DNA of 64,000 bases, from the NCBI RefSeq assembly GCF_001687305.1, contig NZ_KV700385.1:248001-312000 (forward strand). Direction: 5' to 3'. Below the pieces are notes generated by a model that ran no database searches, was not told the DNA's origin, and saw only the letters and a list, made by a program, of their open reading frames with translations. This document shows positions 8,987-18,437 of this stretch, piece after piece. Position 1 is the stretch's first letter. Each line of letters begins with the position of its first letter. The position numbers and the translations under genes are program-made. Source of the DNA: Actinomyces vulturis. Lineage in GTDB: Bacteria > Actinomycetota > Actinomycetes > Actinomycetales > Actinomycetaceae.

Positions 8987-9481
8987 TCAGCGCTTGGAGT
9001 ACTGGGGTGCGCGACGTGCCTTGTGCAGACCGGCCTTCTTGCGCTCTACGACGCGAGCGTCGCGAGTCAGGAAGCCTGCCTTCTTCAAGGTAGCGCGATT
9101 GGCCTCACGGTCAATCTCGTTGAGGGCGCGGGCGATACCCAGGCGCAGAGCACCGGCCTGGCCGGAGATACCGCCACCATCGATGCGAGCGATCACATCG
9201 AAACGACCCTCAAGGTCGAGAATGGTGAAGGGGGCGCGCACGAGCTGCTGGTGCAGTTTGTTGGGGAAGTAATTCTCCAGGGTGCGGCCGTTAAGAGTCC
9301 ACTTGCCAGTTCCAGGAACCAGACGGACGCGAGCGACAGCCTCCTTACGGCGGCCAAGGCCCGCTCCGGGAGCGGTGATGGACTGACCGCGGCCTTCGCC
9401 TGCGGACTCAGTTTCAGTGGTGTAGCTGGAGGGAGCAAGGTCCTCGTCCAGCGCGTCGATGTCGACAGTGGTCTCAGCCAC
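8987..9481 (-). CDS. rpsI: 30S ribosomal protein S9 (uS9)
   Basis: S9 of 164 residues. The N-terminal 40 residues are an acidic, variable extension common in actinobacteria. The conserved body follows ([45 protein letters not shown]), and the tail ends [18 protein letters not shown]. The final Lys-Arg reaches the P-site tRNA in the 30S head. It is downstream of rplM with a 43-bp gap, the usual L13-S9 operon. Confidence 0.97.
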   Translation of the reverse strand: MAETTVDIDALDEDLAPSSYTTETESAGEGRGQSITAPGAGLGRRKEAVARVRLVPGTGKWTLNGRTLENYFPNKLHQQLVRAPFTILDLEGRFDVIARIDGGGISGQAGALRLGIARALNEIDREANRATLKKAGFLTRDARVVERKKAGLHKARRAPQYSKR

Positions 9482-9524
9482 GTTTGTGTCCTTTACTTGT
9501 CGCGGTGTGCCGGGCGCGGAGCGC

Positions 9525-9968
9525 TTACTGGGCGACCTGGGTGATCTCGAAGGCCTTGGGGTTCTGAGCCTGATGCGGATGAACCGGACCAGCGTAAACC
9601 TTCAACTTCTTCATCTGAGCACGGCCGAGCTTGGTGTGAGGCACCATGCCCTTGATGGCCTTCTCAACAGCACGCTCAGGGCGTGTTGCGAGAAGCTCAC
9701 GATAGGAGACAGCTGTCAGACCACCGGGGTGGTTGGAGTGGCGGTAAGCGAACTTCTTGTCAGCCTTACCGTTCGTGAGAGCAACCTTGTCAGCATTGAT
9801 GATGATGACATAGTCGCCGTTGTCCGCGTTGGGGGCGAACTGGGGCTTGTGCTTCCCACGGAGCAATGTGGCGGCCTGGGCAGCCAGACGGCCCAGGACA
9901 ACGTCGGTGGCGTCGATGACGTACCAGTTCTTCTCGACGTCGCCGGGCTTCGGTGAATACGTGCGCAC
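9525..9968 (-). CDS. rplM: 50S ribosomal protein L13 (uL13)
   Basis: L13 of 147 residues, starting [19 protein letters not shown] after a GTG initiator at 9968. GAAGG lies 8 nt before the GTG. The frame is open for another 36 codons upstream, but that part is not L13-like. The core motifs [19 protein letters not shown] and [19 protein letters not shown] are intact. L13 initiates early 50S assembly. It heads the rplM-rpsI operon. Confidence 0.96.
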   Translation of the reverse strand: MRTYSPKPGDVEKNWYVIDATDVVLGRLAAQAATLLRGKHKPQFAPNADNGDYVIIINADKVALTNGKADKKFAYRHSNHPGGLTAVSYRELLATRPERAVEKAIKGMVPHTKLGRAQMKKLKVYAGPVHPHQAQNPKAFEITQVAQ

Positions 9969-10227
9969 GGGCGTAGCCTTCGTTTCTCTTGGCGGGTGGG
10001 CGCGCGCAACCGCAGTAAAAAGAAGCTTTGCGGAAAAGCGTGACCCACCATGGTCAGGTGAATAGGGTCGGAGCACGAGGTGATCGGGGCGAGTGGGATG
10101 GCACCGCGATCACGCACACTTGTGCTTCACAACAAGGGTTACCCTACCGGCATGAGTGGGGGGCGGTCAAAGGAAGAGCAGATTTGTCTCACGTGAGACT
10201 GACCACCTCACGGCTGGCGCATACGGT

Positions 10228-11202
10228 TTACTCTGGAAAGTCACCACAACCACAATCATCAGCTGCCACGGTTCGCCGTACTCGCGCTGCTCGTGCCTGC
10301 TCCCCCAGTTTGTCATCGGACGGATACGAAATCCTTTCCAGAGACAAACCATGAGGCGGCGCCACAGGAGCGGCAAAAGACTGACGGTCCCGTGCTTGAA
10401 GTAATGTCAACGGCCAGAACTCATCACGTTTGCCTTGCCCCACAGCCAATGCCGCGCCAACCAGTGAGCGCACCATGGAATGACAAAATGCATCCGCTTC
10501 AACGTGAAATACCACCAATCCAGCGTCGTGACCGGATTCAGGCTTATCAATGGCCAAATCGGTAATGCGACGAATCGTGCTGGCACCTTCACGCGGTTTG
10601 CAATACGCCAGGAAATCATGCTCCCCCACCAACGGAGCCATAGCATTATTCATCGCCTCAATATTGAGTGGCTCAGATACCCATAGCGTGTCGAAACGAC
10701 GAGGGATATATCGAGACTCGACATCGTCAGCAATTCGATAGGAATATGAACGAGACAGGGCAGAAAAACGGGCATCGAAATCATCGGGAACTACACATGC
10801 TCCGCGTACCACCACGTCACTGCTACCTTTAGGCCCTTTACTCTCTCGCCCCAAAAGACCGGAGAGTTTGGAGATAAGCGCCTGACCCGATTCGCGATTG
10901 CTACGCCCAGGCAACTTTTCCCACACTGAGATAGGCACATCGACATGGGCAACCTGGTGACGAGCGTGAACGCCTGCATCAGTTCGACCAGCAACAGTTA
11001 GATGAATCTCTTGACGCAGAATCGTGCTCAGTGCGCCAGCGAGAACACCTTCCACCGTGCGTAGGCCCGGTTGGGCGGCCCATCCGGAAAAATCGGTTCC
11101 GTCATAGGCCAAGTCGAGACGGACTCGTACGCTCATCTCGTTTAACGCAGTATGGTCGCGCAGTTCACGGGAACCGGGGGGAGTTGTACTCATAAGGGTC
11201 AT
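10228..11202 (-). CDS. truA: tRNA pseudouridine(38-40) synthase TruA
   Basis: TruA modifies U38-U40 of the tRNA anticodon stem-loop. The YDGTDFSGWAAQPG segment opens the fold, and AGRTDAGVHARHQVAHVDV contains the catalytic aspartate. FLAYCKPREGASTIRRI, the bulge-binding part and MVRSLVGAALAVGQG are all present. The start is uncertain: ATGs at 11202, 11193 and 11136 are possible and none has a good Shine-Dalgarno. The last gives the shortest N-terminus (MSVRVRLDLAYDG). About 85 residues within the protein look like an insert (GRSNRESGQALISKLSGLLGR region). The 3' end continues to GCGDFPE. It is divergent from the glucokinase-like gene and upstream of rplM. Confidence 0.94.
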   Translation of the reverse strand: MTLMSTTPPGSRELRDHTALNEMSVRVRLDLAYDGTDFSGWAAQPGLRTVEGVLAGALSTILRQEIHLTVAGRTDAGVHARHQVAHVDVPISVWEKLPGRSNRESGQALISKLSGLLGRESKGPKGSSDVVVRGACVVPDDFDARFSALSRSYSYRIADDVESRYIPRRFDTLWVSEPLNIEAMNNAMAPLVGEHDFLAYCKPREGASTIRRITDLAIDKPESGHDAGLVVFHVEADAFCHSMVRSLVGAALAVGQGKRDEFWPLTLLQARDRQSFAAPVAPPHGLSLERISYPSDDKLGEQARAARVRRTVAADDCGCGDFPE

Positions 11203-11263
11203 TGTGGCGCGTTGTCCCGTTGAAGCGCCACACGCATGTCCAAACTCAGGTAGCGTCTTCCCC

Positions 11264-12022
11264 GTGAGTACTCAAACCACCCTGTCCGTCGACTGCGGCG
11301 GCGGAGGTATCAAAGCATCAGTGCTCGATGGTGAAGGCACCATCATTTCTCGGGCGCTGCGCACCCCCACGCCCTACCCCCTGCCCCCACAACTACTTGT
11401 GGAAACCATTAAGGACTTAGGCGAACAGCTCCCCGCCGCTAACCGCATTACCGTAGGAATGCCGGGAATGATTCGTCACGGCGTAGTGGTCGCTACGCCT
11501 CACTACATCACGAAAGCTGGCCCTCGCTCACGCGTCATGCCTGATCTTACTGAAGCTTGGTCACGCTTCGATATGCGTTCAGCCATCGAGGAAGCCCTCG
11601 GTGCTCCCACTCTCGTGTTAAACGACGCCGAGGTAGCAGGTGCCGGCGTCGTCACCGGTCACGGCTTAGAAATGATCGTCACATTGGGAACCGGTTTGGG
11701 TAATGCTGTTTTCGATAACGGTATTCTCGCCCCGCACGTTGAAGTCTCTCAGGGGCCCGTACGCTGGGGGCTGACCTACGACGATTACATCGGCGAGCAC
11801 GAGCGACTGCGTTTGGGCGATGCTCACTGGTCGCGGCGTGTACGGCGCGTGGTGGATGCACTACGACCCATGTACCTATGGGATCGTCTTTATCTTGGGG
11901 GTGGCAATTCTCGCCGTATTACACCCAGCCAGTTAGCTAAAATTGGCTCCGATGTCATGGTTGTGCCTAATGAAGCTGGTATGACCGGTGGTGCTCGCTG
12001 TTGGGCAATGACGCGTCAGTAG
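11264..12022 (+). CDS. ROK-family sugar kinase, polyphosphate-glucokinase-like
   Basis: A 252-residue protein of the ROK/PPGK fold. It has a phosphate-binding motif at the N-terminus (LSVDCGGGGIKASVLDGEG), the catalytic-type segment LVLNDAEVAGAGVVTG with the aspartate after Asn, an ATP-type motif VTLGTGLGNAVFDNG, and a second nucleotide-binding segment LYLGGGNSRRI near the C-terminus. Its length matches actinobacterial polyphosphate glucokinases, which phosphorylate glucose from polyP or ATP. The GTG at 11264 is chosen over an open frame from 11204. TAGCGT lies 7 nt before it and could be a -10 box, so the transcript may be leaderless. It converges with a hexose phosphomutase, which fits glucose-6-phosphate metabolism. 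Confidence 0.82.
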   Translation: MSTQTTLSVDCGGGGIKASVLDGEGTIISRALRTPTPYPLPPQLLVETIKDLGEQLPAANRITVGMPGMIRHGVVVATPHYITKAGPRSRVMPDLTEAWSRFDMRSAIEEALGAPTLVLNDAEVAGAGVVTGHGLEMIVTLGTGLGNAVFDNGILAPHVEVSQGPVRWGLTYDDYIGEHERLRLGDAHWSRRVRRVVDALRPMYLWDRLYLGGGNSRRITPSQLAKIGSDVMVVPNEAGMTGGARCWAMTRQ

Positions 12023-12210
12023 GTTCCACTCTCCTTCTGTCTCTTCGCCGTCCTTCTCCAACCACTCGGCGAGACGTTCTACTCTCCCCGAGAACACTTA
12101 TCACTCTTATCTTTGTTTCTTTGGCCAGCAAAAAAGTCGTTTTTATCCGGCTCATCCCCCTGCCTCGATGTGCCGGCCACCTTCATCAGATTGGCCACTG
12201 ATTTTTACGC

Positions 12211-12256
12211 CAATGCGTGAGTCCTTTCCTCAATCGAGGCATGGACTCACGCATTG
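12211..12256. terminator. 14-bp perfect inverted repeat with nested small stem, between convergent sugar genes
   Basis: Arms CAATGCGTGAGTCC (12211-12224) and its complement (12243-12256) enclose a nested 4-bp stem (CCTC-AATC-GAGG, 12228-12239). It lies about 30 nt after the mutase stop on the minus strand and 190 nt after the kinase stop on the plus strand. It is probably a bidirectional terminator. No U-tract is present on either strand. Confidence 0.65.
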
Positions 12257-12285
12257 CTATCAGGAAGGTTTTCAGCCTGCCTCTA

Positions 12286-13737
12286 TCAGCCCAACTTGTA
12301 GTAACGCAGCACGGTGTCAACAACCTCTCGGGCTTGATCCATCGTCTGCATTTCAGCAAAGATACGCAAAACCGGTTCGGTGCCAGAGAATCGGATAATG
12401 ACCCAGCCACCGTTGTCAAAGACGATCTTGCAACCGTCCATCGTGGAGACAGAGGAAATTGGCATAGCAAAGTCCGGCAAGTCCCGATCTTCCATAATGC
12501 GCGTAGTCAAAGGTGCTTTGAGTTCTGCGGGGAAGGTGACACTTTCTTCAGCCATCTCGAGGCGTCCGTAGCGATCAAGAATGTCGGCGTAGATTTCGGA
12601 GAGTTTCTTGCCCTTCTTTGCCACCATTTCCACTAGGAGAGTGCCGGCGTATACGCCGTCCTTGCCGGCAATGTGACCACGAACGGTCAAGCCGCCGGAG
12701 GATTCACCGCCAATCACGGCATCGTGATCGGACATGGCTTTACTGACCCACTTAAAGCCCACGGGGACTTCATAGCATTCCTGGCCATGCGCCTTAGCCA
12801 CGCGGTCCAACAGGTGGGTGGTGGCCACGTTACGCACGCAGGGACCTTTCCATCCCTTGTCCACCATGAGGTACTCGTAGAGCAGGACGAGGATCTGGTT
12901 GGGGTGGAGGAATGCGCCGGTATCGTCGATCACGCCGAGACGGTCAGCGTCACCGTCGGTTGCAATACCCAATGCTGCACCGCGTTCCACTACTTCGCGG
13001 GCCAAAGCATGTGTAGTTGCCGAGGAGGGGCTGGGCAGGCGGCCGCCGAAGAGTGTGTCGCGACGTTCGTGGATGGTTTCCACTTCGCAGCGTGCGGTCA
13101 GCAGGATGGTCTGCAGACAGGTGCGCGATACTCCGAACATCGGGTCAAGGACGATGTCCATGTGTGCGTGACGAATGGCTTCCACATCAACGGCCTGAAG
13201 GATGGCGTCGATATACCAGTTCATGGAGGTCTGTGTGGTGATAAGACCTTCCTTTTTCGCCGTTTCACACGAAGCAACACGGATGTCTTCGGGACCAAGC
13301 GCATTGGCCTTATCCTGCATGGGAGTAGTGATGGTGACTTCGGCGTCACGCCCGCCCTTAGTGAAGATCTTGATGCCGTTATAAGTAGCAGGGTTGTGGG
13401 ATGCGGTAACTGCCAAGCCGTAAGCACAGCCCATGTCACGTACCGTCCACATAATCATAGGAGTGGGTGCAGGGCGGTCGATAATGTGGGCTCGAATACC
13501 ATTTCCTGCGATAACCTCAGCAAACCACCAGGCAAATTCTGGTGAAAGGAAGCGCTGATCGTAACCAATCACAACGGGCAGATTTGCTTTATCCTCATCA
13601 ATGATGGTGATCGCCAACGCTTGGGCCAGGCGCTGCACATTGTACTTAGTGAAACCATCGGAGATGATGTCACGCCAGCCACCTGTACCGAAGTGAATCT
13701 CTGGGACATCTTGAGCAACGAGTGGTGAGACTGGCAT
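12286..13737 (-). CDS. Phosphoglucomutase/phosphomannomutase family protein
   Basis: A 483-residue alpha-D-phosphohexomutase. The phosphoserine loop TASHNP is at residues 111-116 with Ser113 as the phosphorylated residue. The metal-binding loop DGDADRLG comes later, the sugar-binding loop is GGESSGGLT, and the C-terminal phosphate-binding loop is RFSGTEP. It interconverts hexose 1- and 6-phosphates. The length and the GTGGWR start resemble the phosphoglucomutase type rather than PgcA or ManB strictly, so substrate preference is not assigned. The convergent gene is a glucokinase-like protein. The gene is preceded by about 260 bp that should contain its promoter. Confidence 0.9.
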   Translation of the reverse strand: MPVSPLVAQDVPEIHFGTGGWRDIISDGFTKYNVQRLAQALAITIIDEDKANLPVVIGYDQRFLSPEFAWWFAEVIAGNGIRAHIIDRPAPTPMIMWTVRDMGCAYGLAVTASHNPATYNGIKIFTKGGRDAEVTITTPMQDKANALGPEDIRVASCETAKKEGLITTQTSMNWYIDAILQAVDVEAIRHAHMDIVLDPMFGVSRTCLQTILLTARCEVETIHERRDTLFGGRLPSPSSATTHALAREVVERGAALGIATDGDADRLGVIDDTGAFLHPNQILVLLYEYLMVDKGWKGPCVRNVATTHLLDRVAKAHGQECYEVPVGFKWVSKAMSDHDAVIGGESSGGLTVRGHIAGKDGVYAGTLLVEMVAKKGKKLSEIYADILDRYGRLEMAEESVTFPAELKAPLTTRIMEDRDLPDFAMPISSVSTMDGCKIVFDNGGWVIIRFSGTEPVLRIFAEMQTMDQAREVVDTVLRYYKLG

Positions 13738-13909
13738 GTATGCTCCTTCGCAATGATAGTTGTGCCTCCATGCTAGTAGGTGACCGTAAGCACGTCACCC
13801 TTAATGCCAACATATTCGCCGCAAAAGCATGTGTAGAAATCATATTGCCGCGGAGTGCAAATACACACCGCTAAGTTAACGACCCCTAAAACATCATGAT
13901 GCCAAAGCA

Positions 13910-13939
13910 ATGGGGCCCGAGCAGACGCTCGGGCCCCAT
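13910..13939 (-). terminator. 13-bp hairpin after the rplQ gene
   Basis: Arms at 13910-13922 and 13927-13939 (ATGGGGCCCGAGC and complement) flank the loop AGAC. It lies 57 nt after the rplQ stop and ends the alpha operon. Only a short TTT follows on the minus strand. Confidence 0.82.
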
Positions 13940-13995
13940 GAGAACGTTTCCTTACTCTCTCACCTGAACGATGAGTGAAGTGGGAGAACTAAGGC

Positions 13996-14712
13996 TCAGG
14001 CCTCAACCTTCTGAGCGGCAGCGCCACCGGCAGGAGCGAAGCCTGCAGCCTCAGCTGCTTCAGTGGTGTCAAACCAAACCTCGGCGACAGTAGCGTCGTA
14101 CCAGCGGGATCCAGGAACGTGGTACTTCATGGAGTCCTCGTTGCCTTTGATCTGGTGGTCAGCGTCGGGAGCCTCAGATGAACCTTCAGCAAGGCGGACG
14201 GAGCCGGGGTACTCGGTTACTTCAGCAGAAGTTGCTGCTTCTGCTTCGGCAGCCTTGTCTTCAGACTTGGCTTCTGCCTTGTCCTCAGCGACGGCCTTCT
14301 TAGCTGCCTTCTTGGCGGTGGCCACGGCGTCAGCCACGACCTCCTTCTTGGCGACGGGCTCGAGCACCAGGGAGATCACTGCCATGGGGGCGTTGTCGCC
14401 CTTACGGGGAGCGGTCTTGATGATGCGGGTGTAGCCACCGTCACGACCTTCGAACTGGGGTGCCAGTTCTTCGAAAAGGCGGTAGACAGCAAACTTGTCG
14501 GTGATGGTACGCATCACGGTACGGCGTGCGTGGAGGTCACCACGCTTAGCCTTGGTGATGAGTTTCTCGACCACGGGGCGAAGGCGCTTGGCGCGTGCTT
14601 CGGTGGTGGTGATGGATTCGTGAACGATAAGCTGGGTGGCCAGATTGGCGAGCATGTGACGCTCGTGCTGTGCGGAGCCTCCCAGACGGGGTCCCTTAGT
14701 GGGGCGAGGCAT
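13996..14712 (-). CDS. rplQ: 50S ribosomal protein L17 (bL17) with long C-terminal extension
   Basis: The first 120 residues are a canonical L17 ([29 protein letters not shown] and [35 protein letters not shown]). The remaining 118 residues, an unusual length, comprise an Ala/Lys/Glu-rich linker and a small C-terminal module: [36 protein letters not shown]. From memory this resembles a short module that recurs at the ends of several actinobacterial proteins, including L17 and L21 in some genera. It follows rpoA with 28 bp between them. Confidence 0.95.
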   Translation of the reverse strand: MPRPTKGPRLGGSAQHERHMLANLATQLIVHESITTTEARAKRLRPVVEKLITKAKRGDLHARRTVMRTITDKFAVYRLFEELAPQFEGRDGGYTRIIKTAPRKGDNAPMAVISLVLEPVAKKEVVADAVATAKKAAKKAVAEDKAEAKSEDKAAEAEAATSAEVTEYPGSVRLAEGSSEAPDADHQIKGNEDSMKYHVPGSRWYDATVAEVWFDTTEAAEAAGFAPAGGAAAQKVEA

Positions 14713-14740
14713 TGTTGTCTCCTAGAATTGATCGAGCTGC

Positions 14741-15745
14741 TCAGGCAGGCTGCTCGTCGCTGAACGTGGGATTGGTGTCGTAAGCCTCGGAGTCACCGAA
14801 GTCAACGGGAGAGCCCTTAAGGGCAAGTCCCAGTTCGGCCAACTTCTCCTTGATTTCGGAGATGGACTTGGCACCAAAGTTACGGATGTCGAGCAGGTCG
14901 GCTTCAGAGCGGGCAACGAGTTCGCCCACGGTGTGAATGCCCTCACGCTTGAGTGCGTTGGAGGAGCGAGCCTGAAGGTCAAGTTCGTCAATACCCAGAG
15001 CCAGATCCTGCTGGAGGGCCTGATCAGTGGGGGAAGGACCAACCTCGATACCTTCTGCTTCGACGTTGAGCTCACGGGCGAGGCCGAAGAGCTCCACAAG
15101 CGTCTTACCGGCGCTAGCCAGTGCGTCGCGTGGGGTCATGCAGGGCTTGGTTTCCACGTCAACGATGAGACGGTCAAAGTCCGTACGCTGTTCCACACGG
15201 GTGGCTTCAACAGAGTAGGAGACCTTCTTGACCGGGGAGTAGATGGAGTCCACGGGTATGACCGTGATGGCTGCGTCAGCCATCTTGTTCTGGTTGGCAG
15301 ACACGTAGCCGCGTCCACGTTCCACGGTCAACTCGATTTCGATCTTGCCCTTCTCGTTAAGAGTGGCGATCACGAGATCGGGGTTGTGCACCTCAACACC
15401 GGCGGGAGGAGTGATGTCACCAGCGGTAACAACTCCGGGGCCAGTCTTGCGCAGGTACATCACCACGGGCTCATCGTTTTCCGATGACAGCACAATCTCC
15501 TTGATGTTGAGGATGATCTGTGCAACGTCTTCCTTCACGCCGGGCAGGGTGCGGAACTCGTGGGGAACGCCTTCGATGCGGATGGAGGTGACTGCTGCTC
15601 CAGGGATGGAGGACAGCAGGGTCCGGCGCAGGGAGTTGCCCAGGGTGTAGCCAAAGCCAGGCTCAAGGGGCTCAAGAATGAACCGTGAACGACGGTCCTC
15701 TTCCACAACCTCTTCGGTCAGAGTGGGTCGCTGTGCAATAAGCAC
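14741..15745 (-). CDS. rpoA: RNA polymerase subunit alpha
   Basis: A 334-residue alpha subunit. The N-terminal domain (to about 230) dimerises and assembles beta and beta'. Motifs include [29 protein letters not shown]. After an acidic linker, the C-terminal domain (about 255-315) has two helix-hairpin-helix-like repeats ([36 protein letters not shown]), which contact UP elements and activators. An unusual hairpin spans the 147-bp gap upstream, where rpsD would be in most bacteria. It is followed by rplQ. Confidence 0.98.
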   Translation of the reverse strand: MLIAQRPTLTEEVVEEDRRSRFILEPLEPGFGYTLGNSLRRTLLSSIPGAAVTSIRIEGVPHEFRTLPGVKEDVAQIILNIKEIVLSSENDEPVVMYLRKTGPGVVTAGDITPPAGVEVHNPDLVIATLNEKGKIEIELTVERGRGYVSANQNKMADAAITVIPVDSIYSPVKKVSYSVEATRVEQRTDFDRLIVDVETKPCMTPRDALASAGKTLVELFGLARELNVEAEGIEVGPSPTDQALQQDLALGIDELDLQARSSNALKREGIHTVGELVARSEADLLDIRNFGAKSISEIKEKLAELGLALKGSPVDFGDSEAYDTNPTFSDEQPA

Positions 15746-15850
15746 GTGGTGTCCTTTCGTGGCGGCGCCCGCTATATGACGCCGATCCTCTTGGTTGACG
15801 GGTGATGAGATGGCTCATCGCCCTACATGCTCCGCGATAACGCGGTGCGC

Positions 15851-15884
15851 GGTGAGCCGGGTGGCTTGACCAGTCCGGCTCACC
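15851..15884 (-). other. Intercistronic hairpin between rpsK and rpoA
   Basis: Arms GGTGAGCCGG (15851-15860) and its complement (15875-15884) form 10 bp. On the minus strand a nested TGG-TCAAG-CCA stem adds 3 bp. The structure lies just after the rpsK stop and in the space that commonly holds rpsD. It could be a partial terminator, a processing site or a repressor site. Confidence 0.6.
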
Positions 15885-15892
15885 GAGTTGAA

Positions 15893-16294
15893 TCAGACGC
15901 GGCGGCGCTTGGGGGGACGGCAGCCGTTGTGAGCCTGGGGTGTGACGTCCGTGATGGAGCCAACCTCAAGGCCTGCAGCCTGAAGGGAGCGGATGGCGGT
16001 TTCGCGGCCAGAGCCGGGGCCCTTAACGAAAACGTCAACCTTCTTCATGCCATGTTCCTGTGCGCGGCGAGCAGCAGCCTCGGCGGCGAGCTGTGCAGCG
16101 TAAGGGGTGGACTTACGTGAGCCCTTGAAACCAACCTGGCCGGAGGAGGCCCAGGCGATCACTGCACCGGTGGGGTCAGTGAGGGACACGATGGTGTTGT
16201 TGAAGGTGGACTTGATGTAAGCGTTGCCGTGGGTAACGTTCTTCCGGTCCTTACGACGCGGCTTGCGCACGGCACTGCGGTTCTTGGGAGGCAT
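15893..16294 (-). CDS. rpsK: 30S ribosomal protein S11 (uS11)
   Basis: S11 of 133 residues with a basic N-terminus ([20 protein letters not shown]), the conserved [20 protein letters not shown] tail (asymmetric Asn-Gly, the isoAsp site in E. coli S11), and [21 protein letters not shown] in between. S11 forms the platform contact to the exit-site mRNA. The gap to rpsM is 58 bp, and rpoA follows after a hairpin. Confidence 0.97.
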   Translation of the reverse strand: MPPKNRSAVRKPRRKDRKNVTHGNAYIKSTFNNTIVSLTDPTGAVIAWASSGQVGFKGSRKSTPYAAQLAAEAAARRAQEHGMKKVDVFVKGPGSGRETAIRSLQAAGLEVGSITDVTPQAHNGCRPPKRRRV

Positions 16295-16352
16295 TGTTCC
16301 TTCTTAAAAATGTGAGGTCATCGGATCGCATGCGTCAAGCATGCGACTACAA

Positions 16353-16727
16353 TTACTTGGCCTTCTTCTTACCGGCCACGGTGCGCTTGGGGCCCTTGCG
16401 GGTACGAGCGTTGGTCTTGGTGCGCTGGCCGTGCACGGGGAGGTGACGGCGGTGACGCAGACCCTGGTAGCAACCGATTTCAATCTTGCGGCGGATGTCA
16501 GCCTGAACCTCGCGGCGCAGGTCACCCTCGACCTTGTAGTTTTCGTCGATGAAGGTACGAAGCTTCACGAGGTCTTCCTCGGAAAGATCCTTCACGCGGG
16601 TGTCAGGGTTAACACCGGTGGCCTTGAGAGTCTCGTCTGCGCGAGTCTTGCCAATGCCAAAAATGTAAGTGAGCGCGATCTCGGTCCGCTTTTCGCGGGG
16701 GAGGTCGACGCCGGAAATGCGTGCCAC
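16353..16727 (-). CDS. rpsM: 30S ribosomal protein S13 (uS13)
   Basis: S13 of 124 residues ([30 protein letters not shown] to the basic tail [15 protein letters not shown]). The [26 protein letters not shown] stretch contacts the P-site tRNA and the 23S bridge B1a. Three consecutive hairpins precede it in the 163-bp space after rpmJ, so it may be translationally controlled separately. Confidence 0.97.
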   Translation of the reverse strand: MARISGVDLPREKRTEIALTYIFGIGKTRADETLKATGVNPDTRVKDLSEEDLVKLRTFIDENYKVEGDLRREVQADIRRKIEIGCYQGLRHRRHLPVHGQRTKTNARTRKGPKRTVAGKKKAK

Positions 16728-16772
16728 TGTTGTGGTTCTCCTTGTGTGTCCTAGAGGTCGTCACCCATCTGC

Positions 16773-16832
16773 CCAGACTTTCTGCCTGGCCCCGGCCTCC
16801 AGGAACCGGGGGTATGAACTCTAGGAGTTCAT
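16773..16832 (-). promoter_or_regulatory. Three-hairpin structured segment between rpmJ and rpsM
   Basis: On the minus strand three hairpins follow one another: ATGAACTC-loop-GAGTTCAT (16814-16832), CCCCGG-10 nt-CCGGGG (16790-16811) and CCAGGC-AGAAA-GTCTGG (16773-16789). The third contains a G-U pair in this orientation but a C-A mismatch in the other, so the minus-strand RNA folds better. It could regulate rpsM-rpsK expression. Confidence 0.5.
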
Positions 16833-16890
16833 GCGATGGATGCTTGTGTTACTCAACCGTCCGCGTAACGGCTGGTAGCGCAGGGGTATT

Positions 16891-17004
16891 TCAGCCCTGA
16901 CGCTGCTTGTGACGCGGATTTTCGCAGATGACCATGACACGGCCGTGGCGACGAATCACCTTGCAGTTGTCACAGATCTTCTTAACGCTCGGCTTGACCT
17001 TCAT
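16891..17004 (-). CDS. rpmJ: 50S ribosomal protein L36 (bL36)
   Basis: L36 of 37 residues. The zinc-ribbon C+ form is intact: CDNC at positions 11-14, then C and H further on (CENPRH). The start ATG at 17004 has GGAGGAAC ahead of it (the AGGAACATCATG context). It lies 37 bp after infA. It packs under the 50S central protuberance. Confidence 0.97.
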   Translation of the reverse strand: MKVKPSVKKICDNCKVIRRHGRVMVICENPRHKQRQG

Positions 17005-17041
17005 GATGTTCCTCCGCTGGCCCCACCTAGGGGGCAGCTTG

Positions 17042-17263
17042 TCACTTGTAGCGGTAGACGATGCGGCCGCGGGTCAGATCGTACGGGCTCAGTTCCACAA
17101 CTACCCGATCCTCAGGGAGGATTCGGATGTAGTGCTGGCGCATCTTACCCGAGATGTGAGCGAGCACAATGTGCCCATTACTCAATTCAACCCGGAACAT
17201 TGCATTGGGAAGTGCCTCGACGACCGATCCCTCGACCTCGATGACTCCGTCCTTCTTCGCCAT
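17042..17263 (-). CDS. infA: Translation initiation factor IF-1
   Basis: IF-1 of 73 residues, a single OB fold ([31 protein letters not shown], then [16 protein letters not shown]). IF-1 binds the ribosomal A site with IF-2 and IF-3. The start is preceded by a strong GGAGGAAC. It is 262 bp downstream of map, a gap long enough for its own promoter, and heads infA-rpmJ-rpsM-rpsK-rpoA-rplQ. Confidence 0.98.
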   Translation of the reverse strand: MAKKDGVIEVEGSVVEALPNAMFRVELSNGHIVLAHISGKMRQHYIRILPEDRVVVELSPYDLTRGRIVYRYK

Positions 17264-17525
17264 GTTCCTCCGTCTTGTGCTAGTCGCTGGCGTAAGCCCC
17301 GACGACGACGCCGCCGGGCTGGGTACAATCTGTGCCTTTCCAGCGGATAATCTTCCGTTGGGTAGTGGCGACGATTATGCAATCTTCGCTCTTAACGCAC
17401 CTCGTCAAAGGTGCGCAGGTTCTCAGACGTACGTCCAACGAGCAACTTTACGTGAATTTCCCCCCTGAGCGCTATCCCAAAGTGGAATTGTGAGCGGTGG
17501 TTCCTACCACACATCAGTGCGCTTG

Positions 17526-18404
17526 TCAGGCTTCGACGGGAACTAGTCCGTAGGGTGCGAGTTCCTTTGCTCCCCCATCGGGACTGGTCAGAACCCATAC
17601 ACCGCTACGTGTCAGCGCTACGGTGTGCTCCCAATGAACGGCCCGTGAGCCGTCAGTAGTCTGGACAGTCCAGTCATCATCCCACGTCCACGTTTCTTCC
17701 TTAGGGCCACCGATGATGATCGGTTCGATAGCAAGCACCATCCCAGGCTGAAGTTTGGGGCCGCGGGTGGAACTGTCGTAGTTCACTACGTCGGGGCTCA
17801 TGTGCATAGCAGTGCCGATTCCATGACCACCGTATTCAGTAGCGATGGACAGAGGTACACCGTGTTTACGGCTGGATTGATCAATAGACTCTTCGACAGT
17901 TTTACCGATGATGTTCACGCGGGCGTTCTTATCCGACCACTGATTTTGACCAAGGCGAGCCAGTTCAGCGATAGCATCCCACAGGGACTTGTATGTGGCT
18001 TGATCGAGGATGCGATCAGCATCGTTACGATATTCACCGCCCACAATAGCGGTGAAACAGGCGTCACCATGCCATTGTTTGCCATTGGCAGTCAGATAGG
18101 CACCGCAGTCGAAAGAGACAAGGTCCCCATCGTCGAGAGGCTCATCTCCGGGAATTCCGTGAACCACCACGTCGTTAACACTGATGCACACACTGGCGGG
18201 ATATCCGTAATAGCCCAGGAAGTTAGAGCGCGCATTGTGTTTAGCAATGACCTCACGGCATATCTGATCAAGTTCGCGAGGGGTCACACCTGCTCGAACG
18301 TTTTCTCGTAGTTCGTGGTGAATATCAGCAACCACCAGTCCTGCTTTGCGCATGGTACGAACTTGGGCCGGAGTTTTGATTTCTACGGAATTGCGTCCAA
18401 ACAT
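17526..18404 (-). CDS. map: Methionine aminopeptidase, type I
   Basis: A 292-residue MetAP-I that removes the N-terminal Met from nascent proteins. The metal ligands are recognisable in order: two Asp (SFDCGAY and HGDACF), His in GGHGIG, and Glu in IEPI and EHTVAL. The catalytic His is in VHGIPGD. The C-terminus is longer than in E. coli. A strong strand-polar hairpin separates it from adk. Confidence 0.96.
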   Translation of the reverse strand: MFGRNSVEIKTPAQVRTMRKAGLVVADIHHELRENVRAGVTPRELDQICREVIAKHNARSNFLGYYGYPASVCISVNDVVVHGIPGDEPLDDGDLVSFDCGAYLTANGKQWHGDACFTAIVGGEYRNDADRILDQATYKSLWDAIAELARLGQNQWSDKNARVNIIGKTVEESIDQSSRKHGVPLSIATEYGGHGIGTAMHMSPDVVNYDSSTRGPKLQPGMVLAIEPIIIGGPKEETWTWDDDWTVQTTDGSRAVHWEHTVALTRSGVWVLTSPDGGAKELAPYGLVPVEA

Positions 18405-18437
18405 GGTGCTTATTCTGCCTCGTTACGATGATTGCGG

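Noticed and set aside
9969-10076. N-terminal extension of L13 starting at 10076
   Set aside because: The extension is not L13-like; GTG 9968 with GAAGG upstream gives the normal length.
10186-10199. Perfect 14-bp palindrome GTCTCACGTGAGAC upstream of rplM
   Set aside because: Palindromes of this length are expected a few times by chance in 64 kb, and no second copy or operator context is visible.
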